From Streptomyces verrucosisporus (lineage in GTDB: Bacteria > Actinomycetota > Actinomycetes > Streptomycetales > Streptomycetaceae): a stretch of 64,000 bases of DNA. The stretch covers positions 21,640-85,639 of the forward strand of contig NZ_JADEYH010000022.1 in NCBI RefSeq assembly GCF_017114865.1, read 5' to 3'. Shown piece by piece: positions 37,828 to 45,496 of this stretch; the stretch's first letter is position 1; every line of letters begins with the position of its first letter. The notes beneath the pieces were generated by a model. The model was not told the origin of the DNA and did not search any database. It saw only the letters and a list, made by a program, of their open reading frames with translations. A program made the translations under genes and the position numbers.

Positions 37828-39399
37828 TCACGGCGTCGCCGTCCTGCCGCCGAAGGACACGACCAGGCGCCCGTCGGAGGCGAAGGACCAGCTCATCGCA
37901 CCGGCGTACGAGGAGCACCGGGAGCCGTTCGAGCCGGACCAGAACTGGTTCGAGCCGTCGGCGTCGCCGACCGTCTTGTCGTTGGACCCGCTGCCGCTAC
38001 GGCACGAGACGTTGCCCCGGAACACCGAGTCGCCCGCGTCGAAGGAGTAGTTGCGCTGGGCGTTGTCGATGCTGATGTTGTCCGACATCGTCATCCTGCC
38101 GGGGTTCCTGTTGTAGGTGAACCCGTGCTTGCCGTTGTCGTAGGCGATGCTGCGCCGGATGACGTGGTCGACCCCGATGTCCTCGCCGCCGAGCTTGTAA
38201 CCGTTGCGGTCACCGCTGGAGTTCTGGGTGCCGTTCTCGTAGGCGAGGGAGTCCTCGATGGTCACCGCTCCGATGGGCCCGGTCTCGTCCTTGGTGTAGA
38301 GGTCCCAGCCGTCGTCGATGTTGTTGTGGGCCACCGCGTGGCGGAAGACGTTCCCGGGACCGGAGGTGAGCTTCGCGGCGAAGCCGTCGGCGTCCTCGCC
38401 GTCGGAGTCGGCGTTGTCGTGCGACTGCGCGCTCAGGACGAGGTTGTGGGAGGGCCACTGGTCGCGGGGGGTGAAGGAGGACATCCGCGAGAGCTGCAGA
38501 CCCGTATCGCGGTTGAAGCGCGTCACCGTACGCTCGATGACGTTGTGGCTGCCGCCGACGAAGATCCCGTTGTCGCCGGCCCGCTGGACGACGAGGCCCT
38601 TGAGGTGCCAGTACGACCCGTTGACCGCGAGTCCGCGGCTGGACGAACTCTCGCTCTGCGCGGAGAAGTCCAGCACCGGTGTCTCGCCCGGGTAGGCGGA
38701 CAGCTCCGTGCGGTCGCCCGGCGTGCCGTCGTTGCCCTGCGCGATGGTGACCGTCTGCGAGAAGCGGTATGTGCCTCCGCGCAGGCGGATCGCCCCGCCG
38801 GGGGTGACGCGGCTGATCGCCGAGGTGAGCGTCGTCGGGTCGGACTCCGTCCCGGGGGCGTCGGCGCTGCCGTTCGGCGCCACGTACAGCACCGGGCCCG
38901 AGGGCGGCGGTGTGGTGGTGCCGTCCACCTCGGCGTCGAGGTAGTCGATGTTGGGCAGACCGCCGGTGCCGGTAGGGCTGAACCGGACGGTGTTGGTGCC
39001 CTGCCTCACCGGCACCGTGAGCGTCTTCGTCGTCCAGCCGTCCCACACGCCGGTGCTCTCGAACGACGCCGACGTGACCGCCGAGCCGTTCACCGCGATG
39101 TCCGCGGGCCGTGCGGCGGTGGTTCCGTTGGCGAAGCGGACCGACAGCGTCGCGGTGCCGGCCTGCGGGGCGTCCACCGTGAACCGGGCGGCCGCGCCCA
39201 CGGCGTTCCGGCCGTTGCAGAAGCCCGTTCCGGAGTAGCCGGCGTGTTCGGAATCGATGGTGCCGTCGCAGGTGGCGGGGGCGCGCTCGGCCTCGTGGCG
39301 GACCGGTGCGGCCGTCGCCGTGGCGCCGGGCAGTGCCACGGCGACGCCGGCCGCCAGGGTGGCGCAGGCCAGTAAGGACAGCGGGGTTGTCGGTCTCAT
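37828..39399 (-). CDS. Secreted CBM35-PL9 pectate lyase (TTA codon)
   Basis: A 523-residue secreted enzyme. The signal peptide is at 1-31 (LLACATLAAGVAVALPGATA, then TAAPVRHEAE). Residues 33-155 form a CBM35/6-like module (DGTIDSEHAGYSGTGFCNGR, ARFTVDAPQAGTATLSVRFA), a type that often binds uronic acids. Residues about 165-523 form a right-handed beta-helix of family PL9: LKGLVVQRAGDNGIFVGGSH, DGEDADGFAAKLTSGPGNVF, HNNIDDGWDLYTKDETGPIG and NGYKLGGEDIGVDHVIRRSI, including the catalytic lysine region. It degrades polygalacturonate. Codon 9 is TTA (39373-39375). The promoter carries the GAAAGCGCTT-type operator also found upstream of PL1. Confidence 0.92.
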   Translation of the reverse strand: MRPTTPLSLLACATLAAGVAVALPGATATAAPVRHEAERAPATCDGTIDSEHAGYSGTGFCNGRNAVGAAARFTVDAPQAGTATLSVRFANGTTAARPADIAVNGSAVTSASFESTGVWDGWTTKTLTVPVRQGTNTVRFSPTGTGGLPNIDYLDAEVDGTTTPPPSGPVLYVAPNGSADAPGTESDPTTLTSAISRVTPGGAIRLRGGTYRFSQTVTIAQGNDGTPGDRTELSAYPGETPVLDFSAQSESSSSRGLAVNGSYWHLKGLVVQRAGDNGIFVGGSHNVIERTVTRFNRDTGLQLSRMSSFTPRDQWPSHNLVLSAQSHDNADSDGEDADGFAAKLTSGPGNVFRHAVAHNNIDDGWDLYTKDETGPIGAVTIEDSLAYENGTQNSSGDRNGYKLGGEDIGVDHVIRRSIAYDNGKHGFTYNRNPGRMTMSDNISIDNAQRNYSFDAGDSVFRGNVSCRSGSGSNDKTVGDADGSNQFWSGSNGSRCSSYAGAMSWSFASDGRLVVSFGGRTATP

Positions 39400-39470
39400 C
39401 GGGACATCGCCCTTCCGTGGGGGGACGCCTGCGCGGCAGGCATGGCGGTGCGGCCTTCGCCACAAGGGGA

Positions 39471-39512
39471 GAAAGCGCTTGCTACGCTAAGAGCGGTCCC
39501 TCGGCAGGTCAA
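39471..39512 (-). promoter_or_regulatory. PL9 promoter TTGACC-N17-TAGCGT with operator GCAAGCGCTTTC
   Basis: On the minus strand the -35 TTGACC (39507-39512) and -10 TAGCGT (39484-39489) are 17 nt apart. The operator (39471-39482) starts 1 nt downstream of the -10 and matches the site at 31291-31302 in 11 of 12 positions. Confidence 0.65.
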
Positions 39513-39590
39513 TAGAAAGGACGAGAAGAAGACGCTCGGCAAACGGTTGCCCGAAACCGGACCCGCCCGTGGCGACCGGCTCCGTGCGAG

Positions 39591-39636
39591 GCGCCCCGCC
39601 CGCCGGGCCACCGGGCCGGGCGGGCGGGCGGGGCGC
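39591..39636. terminator. GC hairpin after the GAPDH gene
   Basis: Fourteen-bp arms GCGCCCCGCCCGCC (39591-39604) with complement 39623-39636, plus an inner GGGCC/GGCC pairing. It lies just beyond the GAPDH stop (39648, leftward). Confidence 0.65.
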
Positions 39637-39647
39637 GGGCGCCGGGG

Positions 39648-41093
39648 TCAGACCGCCGGGGCGGGATAGGTGGGGTACTCGACCCCGGAGACGTGCTGCA
39701 CCACGCGGACGACCTGACAGGAGTAGCCGAACTCGTTGTCGTACCACAGGTAGAGGATCGCGTTGTCCCCCTCGACCTTGGTGGCGCCGGCGTCGACGAT
39801 CGAGGCGTTGCGCGAGCCGATGAAGTCGCTGGAGACCGCGTCGGGGGCGCTGATGAAGTCGATCTGGCGCTTGAGCGGCGAGGTCAGCGACACGTTGCGG
39901 AGGTAGTCGAGGACCTCCTCGCGAGTGGTCTCACGGGCGAGCTGCAGGTTGAGGATCGCGATCGAGACGTCCGGCACGGGGACGCGGATCGAACTGCCGG
40001 TGATCTTCGCGTCGAGGTCGGGCAGCGCCTTGGCGACGGCGGAGGCGGCACCGGTCTCGGTGATGACCATGTTGAGCGGCGCAGAGCGGCCGCGGCGGTC
40101 GGACTTGTGGTAGTTGTCCAGCAGGTTCTGGTCGTTGGTGAACGAGTGGACGGTCTCGACGTGGCCGCGCAGGACGCCGTACTCGTCGGCCATCGCCTTC
40201 AGCGGCGGCACGATCGCGTTGGTGGTGCAGGACGCACAGGACAGGATCCGCTCGTCCGGCTTGATCGTCTCGTGGTTGACGCCGTGGACGATGTTGGGGA
40301 CGTCGCCCTTGCCCGGAGCGGTCAGGACGACCTTGTCGACGCCGGGGCGCAGATGCTTGGACAGACCCTCCCGGTCGCGCCATCTGCCCGTGTTGTCTAT
40401 GAGGATGGCGTTCTTGATGCCGTACGCGGTGTAGTCCACCGCCGTCGGGTCGTCGGAGTAGATGACCTGGATCTCGTTGCCGTTGGCGACGATCTTGTTG
40501 TTCGCCTCGTCGACGGTGATCGTGCCCTGGAACTGACCGTGGATGGAGTCGCGGCGCAGCAGGGAGGCGCGCTTGACCAGGTCCTGGCCGGCGGCCTTGC
40601 GGACGACGATGGCGCGCAGCCGCAGGCCGTTCCCGGAGCCGGTCTTCTCGATGAGCAGGCGGGCGAGGAGGCGGCCGATGCGGCCGAAGCCGTAGAGGAC
40701 CACATCGCGCGGCTCGCGGCACTTGATCTTGTTCTCGCCCGTGGCGCCGGCGACGGCCTCGGCGGTGAACTCCTCCACCGACAGCCCCCGGTCGTCGGCC
40801 CTGTACGTCGCGGCGAGCATGCCGATGTCGATCTGGGAGGGGCCGAGGTCGAGCGTGGTGAGAGCCCGCAGGAACGGCAGCGTCTCGGTGACGGAGAGCT
40901 CCTCGCCGGCGATCTGCCGGGCGAACCGGTGGGTCTTGAGGATGCTGACCACCGACTTGTTCACCAGGGAGCGGCTGTGGAGCAGGATCGTGACGTCCCT
41001 CTCTCGGTGCAGCTTCCCGATGATCGGGATCATCGACTCCGCGATCTCCTCGCGGTTCTTCCAGTTGGTGAACGAGTCCACGGTGGTAGTCAC
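39648..41093 (-). CDS. GapB-type glyceraldehyde-3-phosphate dehydrogenase with N-terminal extension
   Basis: A 481-residue GAPDH. The usual 335-residue enzyme begins at about 128 (REPRDVVLYGFGRIGRLLAR, the Rossmann motif). The catalytic cysteine is in ERILSCASCTTNAIVPPLKA, and the C-terminal domain ends in ILYLWYDNEFGYSCQVVRVV. The 125-residue N-terminal extension is helical and is a feature of the long actinobacterial GapB group; Corynebacterium GapB is about 480 residues and acts mainly in gluconeogenesis with a preference towards NADP (established for that enzyme). By analogy this is probably a gluconeogenic isozyme. The start is GTG 41093 with GAAAGA upstream. Monocistronic, between two terminators. 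Confidence 0.88.
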   Translation of the reverse strand: MTTTVDSFTNWKNREEIAESMIPIIGKLHRERDVTILLHSRSLVNKSVVSILKTHRFARQIAGEELSVTETLPFLRALTTLDLGPSQIDIGMLAATYRADDRGLSVEEFTAEAVAGATGENKIKCREPRDVVLYGFGRIGRLLARLLIEKTGSGNGLRLRAIVVRKAAGQDLVKRASLLRRDSIHGQFQGTITVDEANNKIVANGNEIQVIYSDDPTAVDYTAYGIKNAILIDNTGRWRDREGLSKHLRPGVDKVVLTAPGKGDVPNIVHGVNHETIKPDERILSCASCTTNAIVPPLKAMADEYGVLRGHVETVHSFTNDQNLLDNYHKSDRRGRSAPLNMVITETGAASAVAKALPDLDAKITGSSIRVPVPDVSIAILNLQLARETTREEVLDYLRNVSLTSPLKRQIDFISAPDAVSSDFIGSRNASIVDAGATKVEGDNAILYLWYDNEFGYSCQVVRVVQHVSGVEYPTYPAPAV

Positions 41094-41488
41094 AGGTTCA
41101 TCTTTCGAGCTAGGCGGTGCTCATATGTTAAGCGCCCCCTATTTTGATCACTCACCCGGTACCGCCCTCACCGGGGGTGCGACGACGGCGGCCGGAAGCA
41201 CGGCGGTCACGGGAGGCAGCCACGGCGAGGGACGGCCCCCGCCGGTTCGGCCGGCCGGCAGACCGTACGGGCCCGGCCTGTACGGCCCATCGGGACACGC
41301 CCGGCCGTGTCGGTAGCGGCCGCCGACCGCGCGGTGTAGCGTCGTGAACAGCAGTCGTGGTTCCGAAGTCTCGTTCGCCCGTGGTCACGATCACGGGCGT
41401 TCTCGCTGTTCAGCTCATCTCCGGACCAGGGCGATCACCTCCCGGGCCCGCAGGGCGGGTCCGGTCCCTCAAGGAGAAGGAGACGGTC
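41094..41488. other. Divergent region with GAPDH promoter and long cold-shock leader
   Basis: About 395 nt without genes. An AT-rich patch (41115-41150) is the likely GAPDH promoter. The right half is a long untranslated leader before the cold-shock gene, as is usual for csp genes, ending in AAGGAGAAGGAGA. Confidence 0.5.
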
Positions 41489-41692
41489 ATGGCCAAGGGC
41501 ACCGTGAAGTGGTTCAACAGTGAGAAGGGCTTCGGCTTCATCGAGCAGGAGGGCGGCGGCCCCGACGTCTTCGCCCACTACTCCAACATCGCGGCCCAGG
41601 GTTACCGCGAGCTGCACGAGGGCCAGAAGGTCGAGTTCGACGTCACCCAGGGCCAGAAGGGCCCGCAGGCGGAGAACATCCGCCCCGCCTGA
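41489..41692 (+). CDS. Cold-shock protein (CspA family)
   Basis: A 67-residue cold-shock domain protein of full family length: MAKGTVKWFNSEKGFGFIEQ contains RNP1 (KGFGFI), and PDVFAHYSNI is RNP2. It ends EGQKVEFDVTQGQKGPQAEN plus IRPA. It binds single-stranded nucleic acid and acts as an RNA chaperone. ATG 41489 is preceded by a double AAGGAG-type site, giving strong translation. A long leader lies upstream and a hairpin terminator begins 17 nt downstream. Confidence 0.96.
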   Translation: MAKGTVKWFNSEKGFGFIEQEGGGPDVFAHYSNIAAQGYRELHEGQKVEFDVTQGQKGPQAENIRPA

Positions 41693-41708
41693 CCCCGGCG
41701 CGCACCAC

Positions 41709-41743
41709 GGGCCCGGCATCCCCGCCTCAGGGGTGCCGGGCCC
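41709..41743. terminator. Hairpin terminator after the cold-shock gene
   Basis: GGGCCCGGCA (41709-41718) pairs with TGCCGGGCCC (41734-41743). Inside, CCCC pairs with GGGG, leaving one bulged T and a 6-nt loop. Confidence 0.7.
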
Positions 41744-41779
41744 GGTCCGTTCCCGGGGGCCGCCCCCTTCCGGCCCCCT

Positions 41780-42565
41780 TCAGCGGTGGTGCGAATGGGT
41801 GGAGCGCAGTGCCTCGGCGGCTCCGCGCAGCGCCGCGATGTGCGGCTGGGGAGCGGGCCGTACACAGGTGTCGAGCCGCACGGAGAGCTGGTAGGTCACC
41901 TCCGGCCGCAGGGCGCCCCCGCCACCCACCAGCGGGCCACGTTCCAGCGCGTCGACGAGATGCGGCACGCGGCTGCCGTGCAGCATGCCGGTGACCATCG
42001 CGACGGTCTGGGACACCAGCTCGCGCGAGGGGGTCGTGTCGAGGTCGCTGGTGCCCAGGGCAGTCCTGCGCGCGGCGCTCACGACACCGTCGACCAGCAG
42101 GGCCACCTCGGTGATGTGCGCTCCGATGTCCACCACCAGCAGTGGACGGGACAGATCCGCGCGCACCCCCAGTGCGATGGCCCTGACGCTCTCGACGGAC
42201 AGCACCGTGCGGGGCCGCAGCGCTCCCAGTGCCTCGACCGCGGCGGTGTGGTGGCGCCGGTCGCTGAGGACCGGGGTGGTGATGGCGACCACCGGGCGGG
42301 CGAGGCGGGGGGTTCGGCCGCCCAGCAGGCGCTCCAGCAGCCGGCCGGTGCCGTCGGCGTCGACGATGGTGCCCCGCTGGACGGGATGGGTGAGCCCCCT
42401 GCCGGGGAAGGTCACGGTGGGCGCGTCGATGACGCTGCGGCGGCCCTGCGTCCAGGCCCGGGTACGGGCGCTGCCCAGGTCGATGGCGATTCCCGGGCAT
42501 CTTCGGCACACCGGCCAGGCGGGGAAGCGGTGGGCGGAGAGCATCGTGGATTCGGAACCGGTCAC
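41780..42565 (-). CDS. MreB/Mbl-like actin-fold protein
   Basis: A 261-residue protein with the actin/Hsp70 fold of MreB-like proteins, shorter than MreB (about 340). Motifs: phosphate-1 loop GIAIDLGSARTRAWTQGRRS, the FPGRGLTHPVQRGTIVDAD segment, connect/phosphate-2 region RPLLVVDIGAHITEVALLVD and a short GPLVGGGGALRPEVTYQLSV adenosine loop. Subdomains IB/IIB are reduced. Streptomyces encodes extra MreB-like proteins linked to the spore wall, but this divergent member may have another role. Start GTG 42565 or ATG 42544; neither has an outstanding ribosome binding site. Monocistronic. Confidence 0.8.
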   Translation of the reverse strand: MTGSESTMLSAHRFPAWPVCRRCPGIAIDLGSARTRAWTQGRRSVIDAPTVTFPGRGLTHPVQRGTIVDADGTGRLLERLLGGRTPRLARPVVAITTPVLSDRRHHTAAVEALGALRPRTVLSVESVRAIALGVRADLSRPLLVVDIGAHITEVALLVDGVVSAARRTALGTSDLDTTPSRELVSQTVAMVTGMLHGSRVPHLVDALERGPLVGGGGALRPEVTYQLSVRLDTCVRPAPQPHIAALRGAAEALRSTHSHHR

Positions 42566-42880
42566 CGTTGCGTCCCCCTGCCTGTGGGCGGGACCGCACC
42601 GCCGCCGGTGGCGACCTGGTGGTTCACGACCTCACCTTCCACACCCCTCGCGGGGCACACGGGAAACGGAACCCGGCCTGCGCAGGGAGGATGCCGGTAC
42701 GGCGCTGCCGCGGCGTGCCGCCGGGCGTTGCCCTCGATCCTGGCAGGGGGGCCCGCCCCCGGCCATCGGGGGCAGGCCCCATTTCCGCCGGGTGGCGGTG
42801 TGCAGCCGGCCCGCTCCGGGCGCCGCGGGCCGGTGTGGCCGGCGGGCCCGCCCCGCTCCCACGGCCGCGGTGCGGCGGGG

Positions 42881-43122
42881 TCATCTCAGCGGGGCGAACG
42901 GCGCCGGCTCGGCGGTCTCCCGGCCGGTGGCCACCCGCTCCGCGAGCAGCCGGCCCGTGACCGGCCCCAGGGTGATGCCCCACATACCGTGTCCTCCGGC
43001 GGCGAAGACGCGTGGCGAGCGGGTGGCTCCGATCAGCGGCAGGCCGTCGGCCGCGCAGGGCCGGGAGCCCACCCACTCGTCCCGGCGCGCCTCAAGGCCG
43101 GCGCCCTCCAGCAGGGGCCGCG
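42881..43122 (-). pseudogene. C-terminal remnant of a DAO-type FAD oxidoreductase
   Basis: The minus strand encodes EWVGSRPCAADGLPLIGATR, PRVFAAGGHGMWGITLGPVT and GRLLAERVATGRETAEPAPF-APLR. These are the hallmark last 80 residues of D-amino-acid-dehydrogenase/glycine-oxidase-like FAD enzymes. Upstream in the same frame the match stops abruptly, and no FAD-binding GxGxxG half exists in the region, so the gene is a 3' remnant with about 300 residues lost. Confidence 0.7.
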
Positions 43123-43458
43123 CGTTCGGAGGCGGCCTGCGTCGCGGTGCGGAGCCCGCTGGCGCAGGACCCCCGTGTCCTGCGCGCCGCCCGGGATTCG
43201 CGAACGGCGCTCGCCGAACTCCAGCCCCATGTCTCCTGGACGCACCTGGTGTGGCTGCTGCAGCTCGCCGCCTGGGAGCGCCCCGGGCCCGGCTCCGGCC
43301 GGGACCTGCCCGGCCCGGCCCCTGACCGAGCGGCACCGGCGCATAAAAGGCGGCCGCTCCGGGGCCGTGTGCCCGGGCCGGTGTGTCCCACTCCGCCGGA
43401 GGCCGCCGGTGTTCGCACCGGGGCGCGGTTCCGGCCGGGCCGCTCCCCCACCCCGGCC

Positions 43459-43508
43459 GTCGAATTCCATTCGACGATTCACCACGCGTCGAACACCGGT
43501 GGTCGAAC
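43459..43508. promoter_or_regulatory. Cluster of GTCGAA(C) motifs upstream of the GH5 gene
   Basis: GTCGAA-TTCCA-TTCGAC (43459-43475) is a 6-bp inverted repeat, followed by two GTCGAAC copies at 43488 and 43502, 14 nt apart. They lie about 200 nt before the GH5 start in an AT-richer patch. The regulator is unknown. Confidence 0.4.
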
Positions 43509-43699
43509 GTCTGGATTCCTGCCCGGAAGTCCATATTGCTGGACGGTTTTTTCCCGGCCCCGCACACCGGCCCTTGCGCCGTTGATCCACCGCTGTCAGC
43601 ATCACGACCAAGCGGTGTTCCCGCGGGCCGCTGCGGGTGAAAGCGACCGCACTCGGCCCCCTTTTCTCATCACCCCGTCATGCGAACGCAAGGAGTGCG

Positions 43700-45442
43700 A
43701 TGTCCGGTTTACGCGACAGATCAAGGAGGACCGGCCGGTGGGCCGGCCTGCTGGCGAGCGGCATGGTCACGCTGCTCGCCGGGCTGAGCGTGCTGGCCAC
43801 AGGCGACGCCCGGGCGGCGTCCGGAGCCGGACACGGAAAACGCGCCTTGAGCGCCGCGATGTCCCAGGTCGCCGCGATGCATCCCGGCTGGAACCTCGGA
43901 AACTCCCTCGATGCCACCGGCGACGACGAGACTTCATGGGGAAATCCCCGTATCACCGAGACGCTGCTCGACAATGTCAGGGCGCAGGGATTCAACAGCA
44001 TTCGCATTCCCGTGACATGGAGCCGGCACCAGGGCCCGGCGCCGGACCACGCCCTTGAGGCGGAATACCTCGACCGTGTCGAGGAGGTCGTCGACTGGGC
44101 GCTGGCCGACGGCTTCCATGTCATGATCAATATTCATCACGACTCCTGGCAGTGGATCGCGGACATGCCGGCCGACCGCGCCGGCGTGCTTGCCCGCTAC
44201 AACGCCGTCTGGGAGCAGCTGGCCGGCACCTTCCGGGACCACCCCTCCAGGCTGGTGTTCGAAAGCGTCAACGAACCGCAGTTCAACGGCGGCCAGGACG
44301 ACGCCCGGAACGCGGAGCTGCTGGACGAGCTCAACACCTCGTTCCACCGCATCGTGCGCCAGTCCGGCGGCGGCAACACCGACCGCCTGCTCGTCCTGCC
44401 CACCCTGCACACCTCCGCCGAGCAGGCACGGGTGGACGAACTGGCCGACACCATCGACGCCCTCGGCGACCCCCGCGTCGCCGCGACCGTGCACTACTAC
44501 GGCTACTGGCCCTTCAGCGTGAACGTGGCGGGCGGTACGCGCTTCGACGCCACCGCGCGGAAGGACCTGACCGATGCGTTCGACCGCGTCCACGACACCT
44601 TCGTGGCCCGGGGCGTCCCGGTGATCCTCGGCGAGTACGGCCTGCTGGGCTTCGACCGGCACACCGGCACCATCCAGCAGGGCGAGAAGCTGAAGTTCTT
44701 CGAACACCTCGGGTACCACGCCCGCACCAGGAACATCACCACGATGCTGTGGGACAACGGCCAGCACTTCCGGCGCACCGACTTCCGCTGGAACGACCCG
44801 GAGCTGTTCGCCCAGATCAGGTCCAGCTGGAGGACGCGGTCGGGCACGGCCTCCTCGGACCAGGTCTTCAGCGCCCGCGGCGACGCCGTCACCGACAAGA
44901 CGCTCACCCTGAACCTCAACGGCACCTCCTTCACCGGGCTGCGCCACGGCTCCACCGCCCTGGCGTGCGGCAGGGACTACACCCTCCGGGGAGACCGGCT
45001 CACCATCACCGCAGCCGCGCTCACCCGGCTGAGCGGTTCCCGGGCCTACGGCACCAACGCGGTGCTGCACGCGCGGTTCTCGCGCGGCGTGCCCTGGCGG
45101 ATCGACCTGGTCACCCATGACACTCCCGTCCTGCGAGACGCGACCGGTACGACGGACTCCTTCGCCGTTCCCACCGAATTCCGCGGCGACAGGCTCGCCA
45201 CGATGGAGGCCAGGTACGCCGACGGCACCAACGCGGGCCCCCACGACTGGACGCCCTACAAGGAGTTCGACCGCGCGTTCGCACCCGACTACGCGGGCAG
45301 CGCCACCACCCTGACGTCCGACTTCTTCGCCGAGGTCAGGGACGGCGCCCGTGTGACGCTCACCTTCCACTACTGGAGCGGGGCGAAGGTGACCTACCAC
45401 GTCACCAAGTCCGGTGACTCGGTCACCGGCACCACTGCCTGA
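43700..45442 (+). CDS. Secreted GH5 endoglucanase with X2 and CBM46-like modules (TTA codon)
   Basis: A 580-residue secreted enzyme. Signal peptide 1-40 (twin arginine RRTGRWAGLL, core MVTLLAGLSVLATGDARAAS). GH5 barrel (about 50-365), subfamily 4-like: MHPGWNLGNSLDATGDDETS, DGFHVMINIHHDSWQ, catalytic acid in VFESVNEPQFNGG, HYYGYWPFSV and the nucleophile in VPVILGEYGLLGFDR. An X2/Ig-like module (about 375-470) and a C-terminal CBM46-like module (TPYKEFDRAFAPDYAGSATT to VTYHVTKSGDSV) complete the layout known from Bacillus Cel5B, an endoglucanase/xyloglucanase. AAGGAG precedes ATG 43700. Codon 4 is TTA (43709-43711), predicting bldA dependence. Confidence 0.9.
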   Translation: MSGLRDRSRRTGRWAGLLASGMVTLLAGLSVLATGDARAASGAGHGKRALSAAMSQVAAMHPGWNLGNSLDATGDDETSWGNPRITETLLDNVRAQGFNSIRIPVTWSRHQGPAPDHALEAEYLDRVEEVVDWALADGFHVMINIHHDSWQWIADMPADRAGVLARYNAVWEQLAGTFRDHPSRLVFESVNEPQFNGGQDDARNAELLDELNTSFHRIVRQSGGGNTDRLLVLPTLHTSAEQARVDELADTIDALGDPRVAATVHYYGYWPFSVNVAGGTRFDATARKDLTDAFDRVHDTFVARGVPVILGEYGLLGFDRHTGTIQQGEKLKFFEHLGYHARTRNITTMLWDNGQHFRRTDFRWNDPELFAQIRSSWRTRSGTASSDQVFSARGDAVTDKTLTLNLNGTSFTGLRHGSTALACGRDYTLRGDRLTITAAALTRLSGSRAYGTNAVLHARFSRGVPWRIDLVTHDTPVLRDATGTTDSFAVPTEFRGDRLATMEARYADGTNAGPHDWTPYKEFDRAFAPDYAGSATTLTSDFFAEVRDGARVTLTFHYWSGAKVTYHVTKSGDSVTGTTA

Positions 45443-45452
45443 CCGCCACCGC

Positions 45453-45485
45453 CCCGGCCCCGGGGGGCTCGCGCCCGGGGCCGGG
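45453..45485. terminator. GC hairpin between convergent GH5 and glgC genes
   Basis: Arms CCCGGCCCCGGG (45453-45464) and CCCGGGGCCGGG (45474-45485), 9-nt loop. It can serve both converging transcripts. Confidence 0.7.
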
Positions 45486-45496
45486 CAGCGCGCGTC

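Larger units (their letters stand above)
42566..43699. other. 1.1-kb region of decayed sequence and GH5 promoter
   Basis: No intact gene. An oxidoreductase remnant occupies 42881-43122 (separate entry). On the plus strand near 43160-43290, a frame reads SPLAQDPRVLRAARDSRTAL then AELQPHVSWTHLVWLLQLAA, possibly another old coding fragment of unknown origin. From 43440 onward the sequence is richer in A/T and holds four GTCGAA(C) motifs, probably regulatory, before the GH5 gene. Confidence 0.45.

Noticed and set aside
39400..39407. Mini-frame ATG-TCC-CGA-TGA overlapping the PL9 start
   Set aside because: A three-residue leader peptide cannot be told from chance; it may only reflect the spacing of the ribosome binding site.
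43637..43644. TGAAAGCG half-site before the GH5 gene as a pectin-type operator
   Set aside because: Only half of the palindrome is present, with no symmetric partner.
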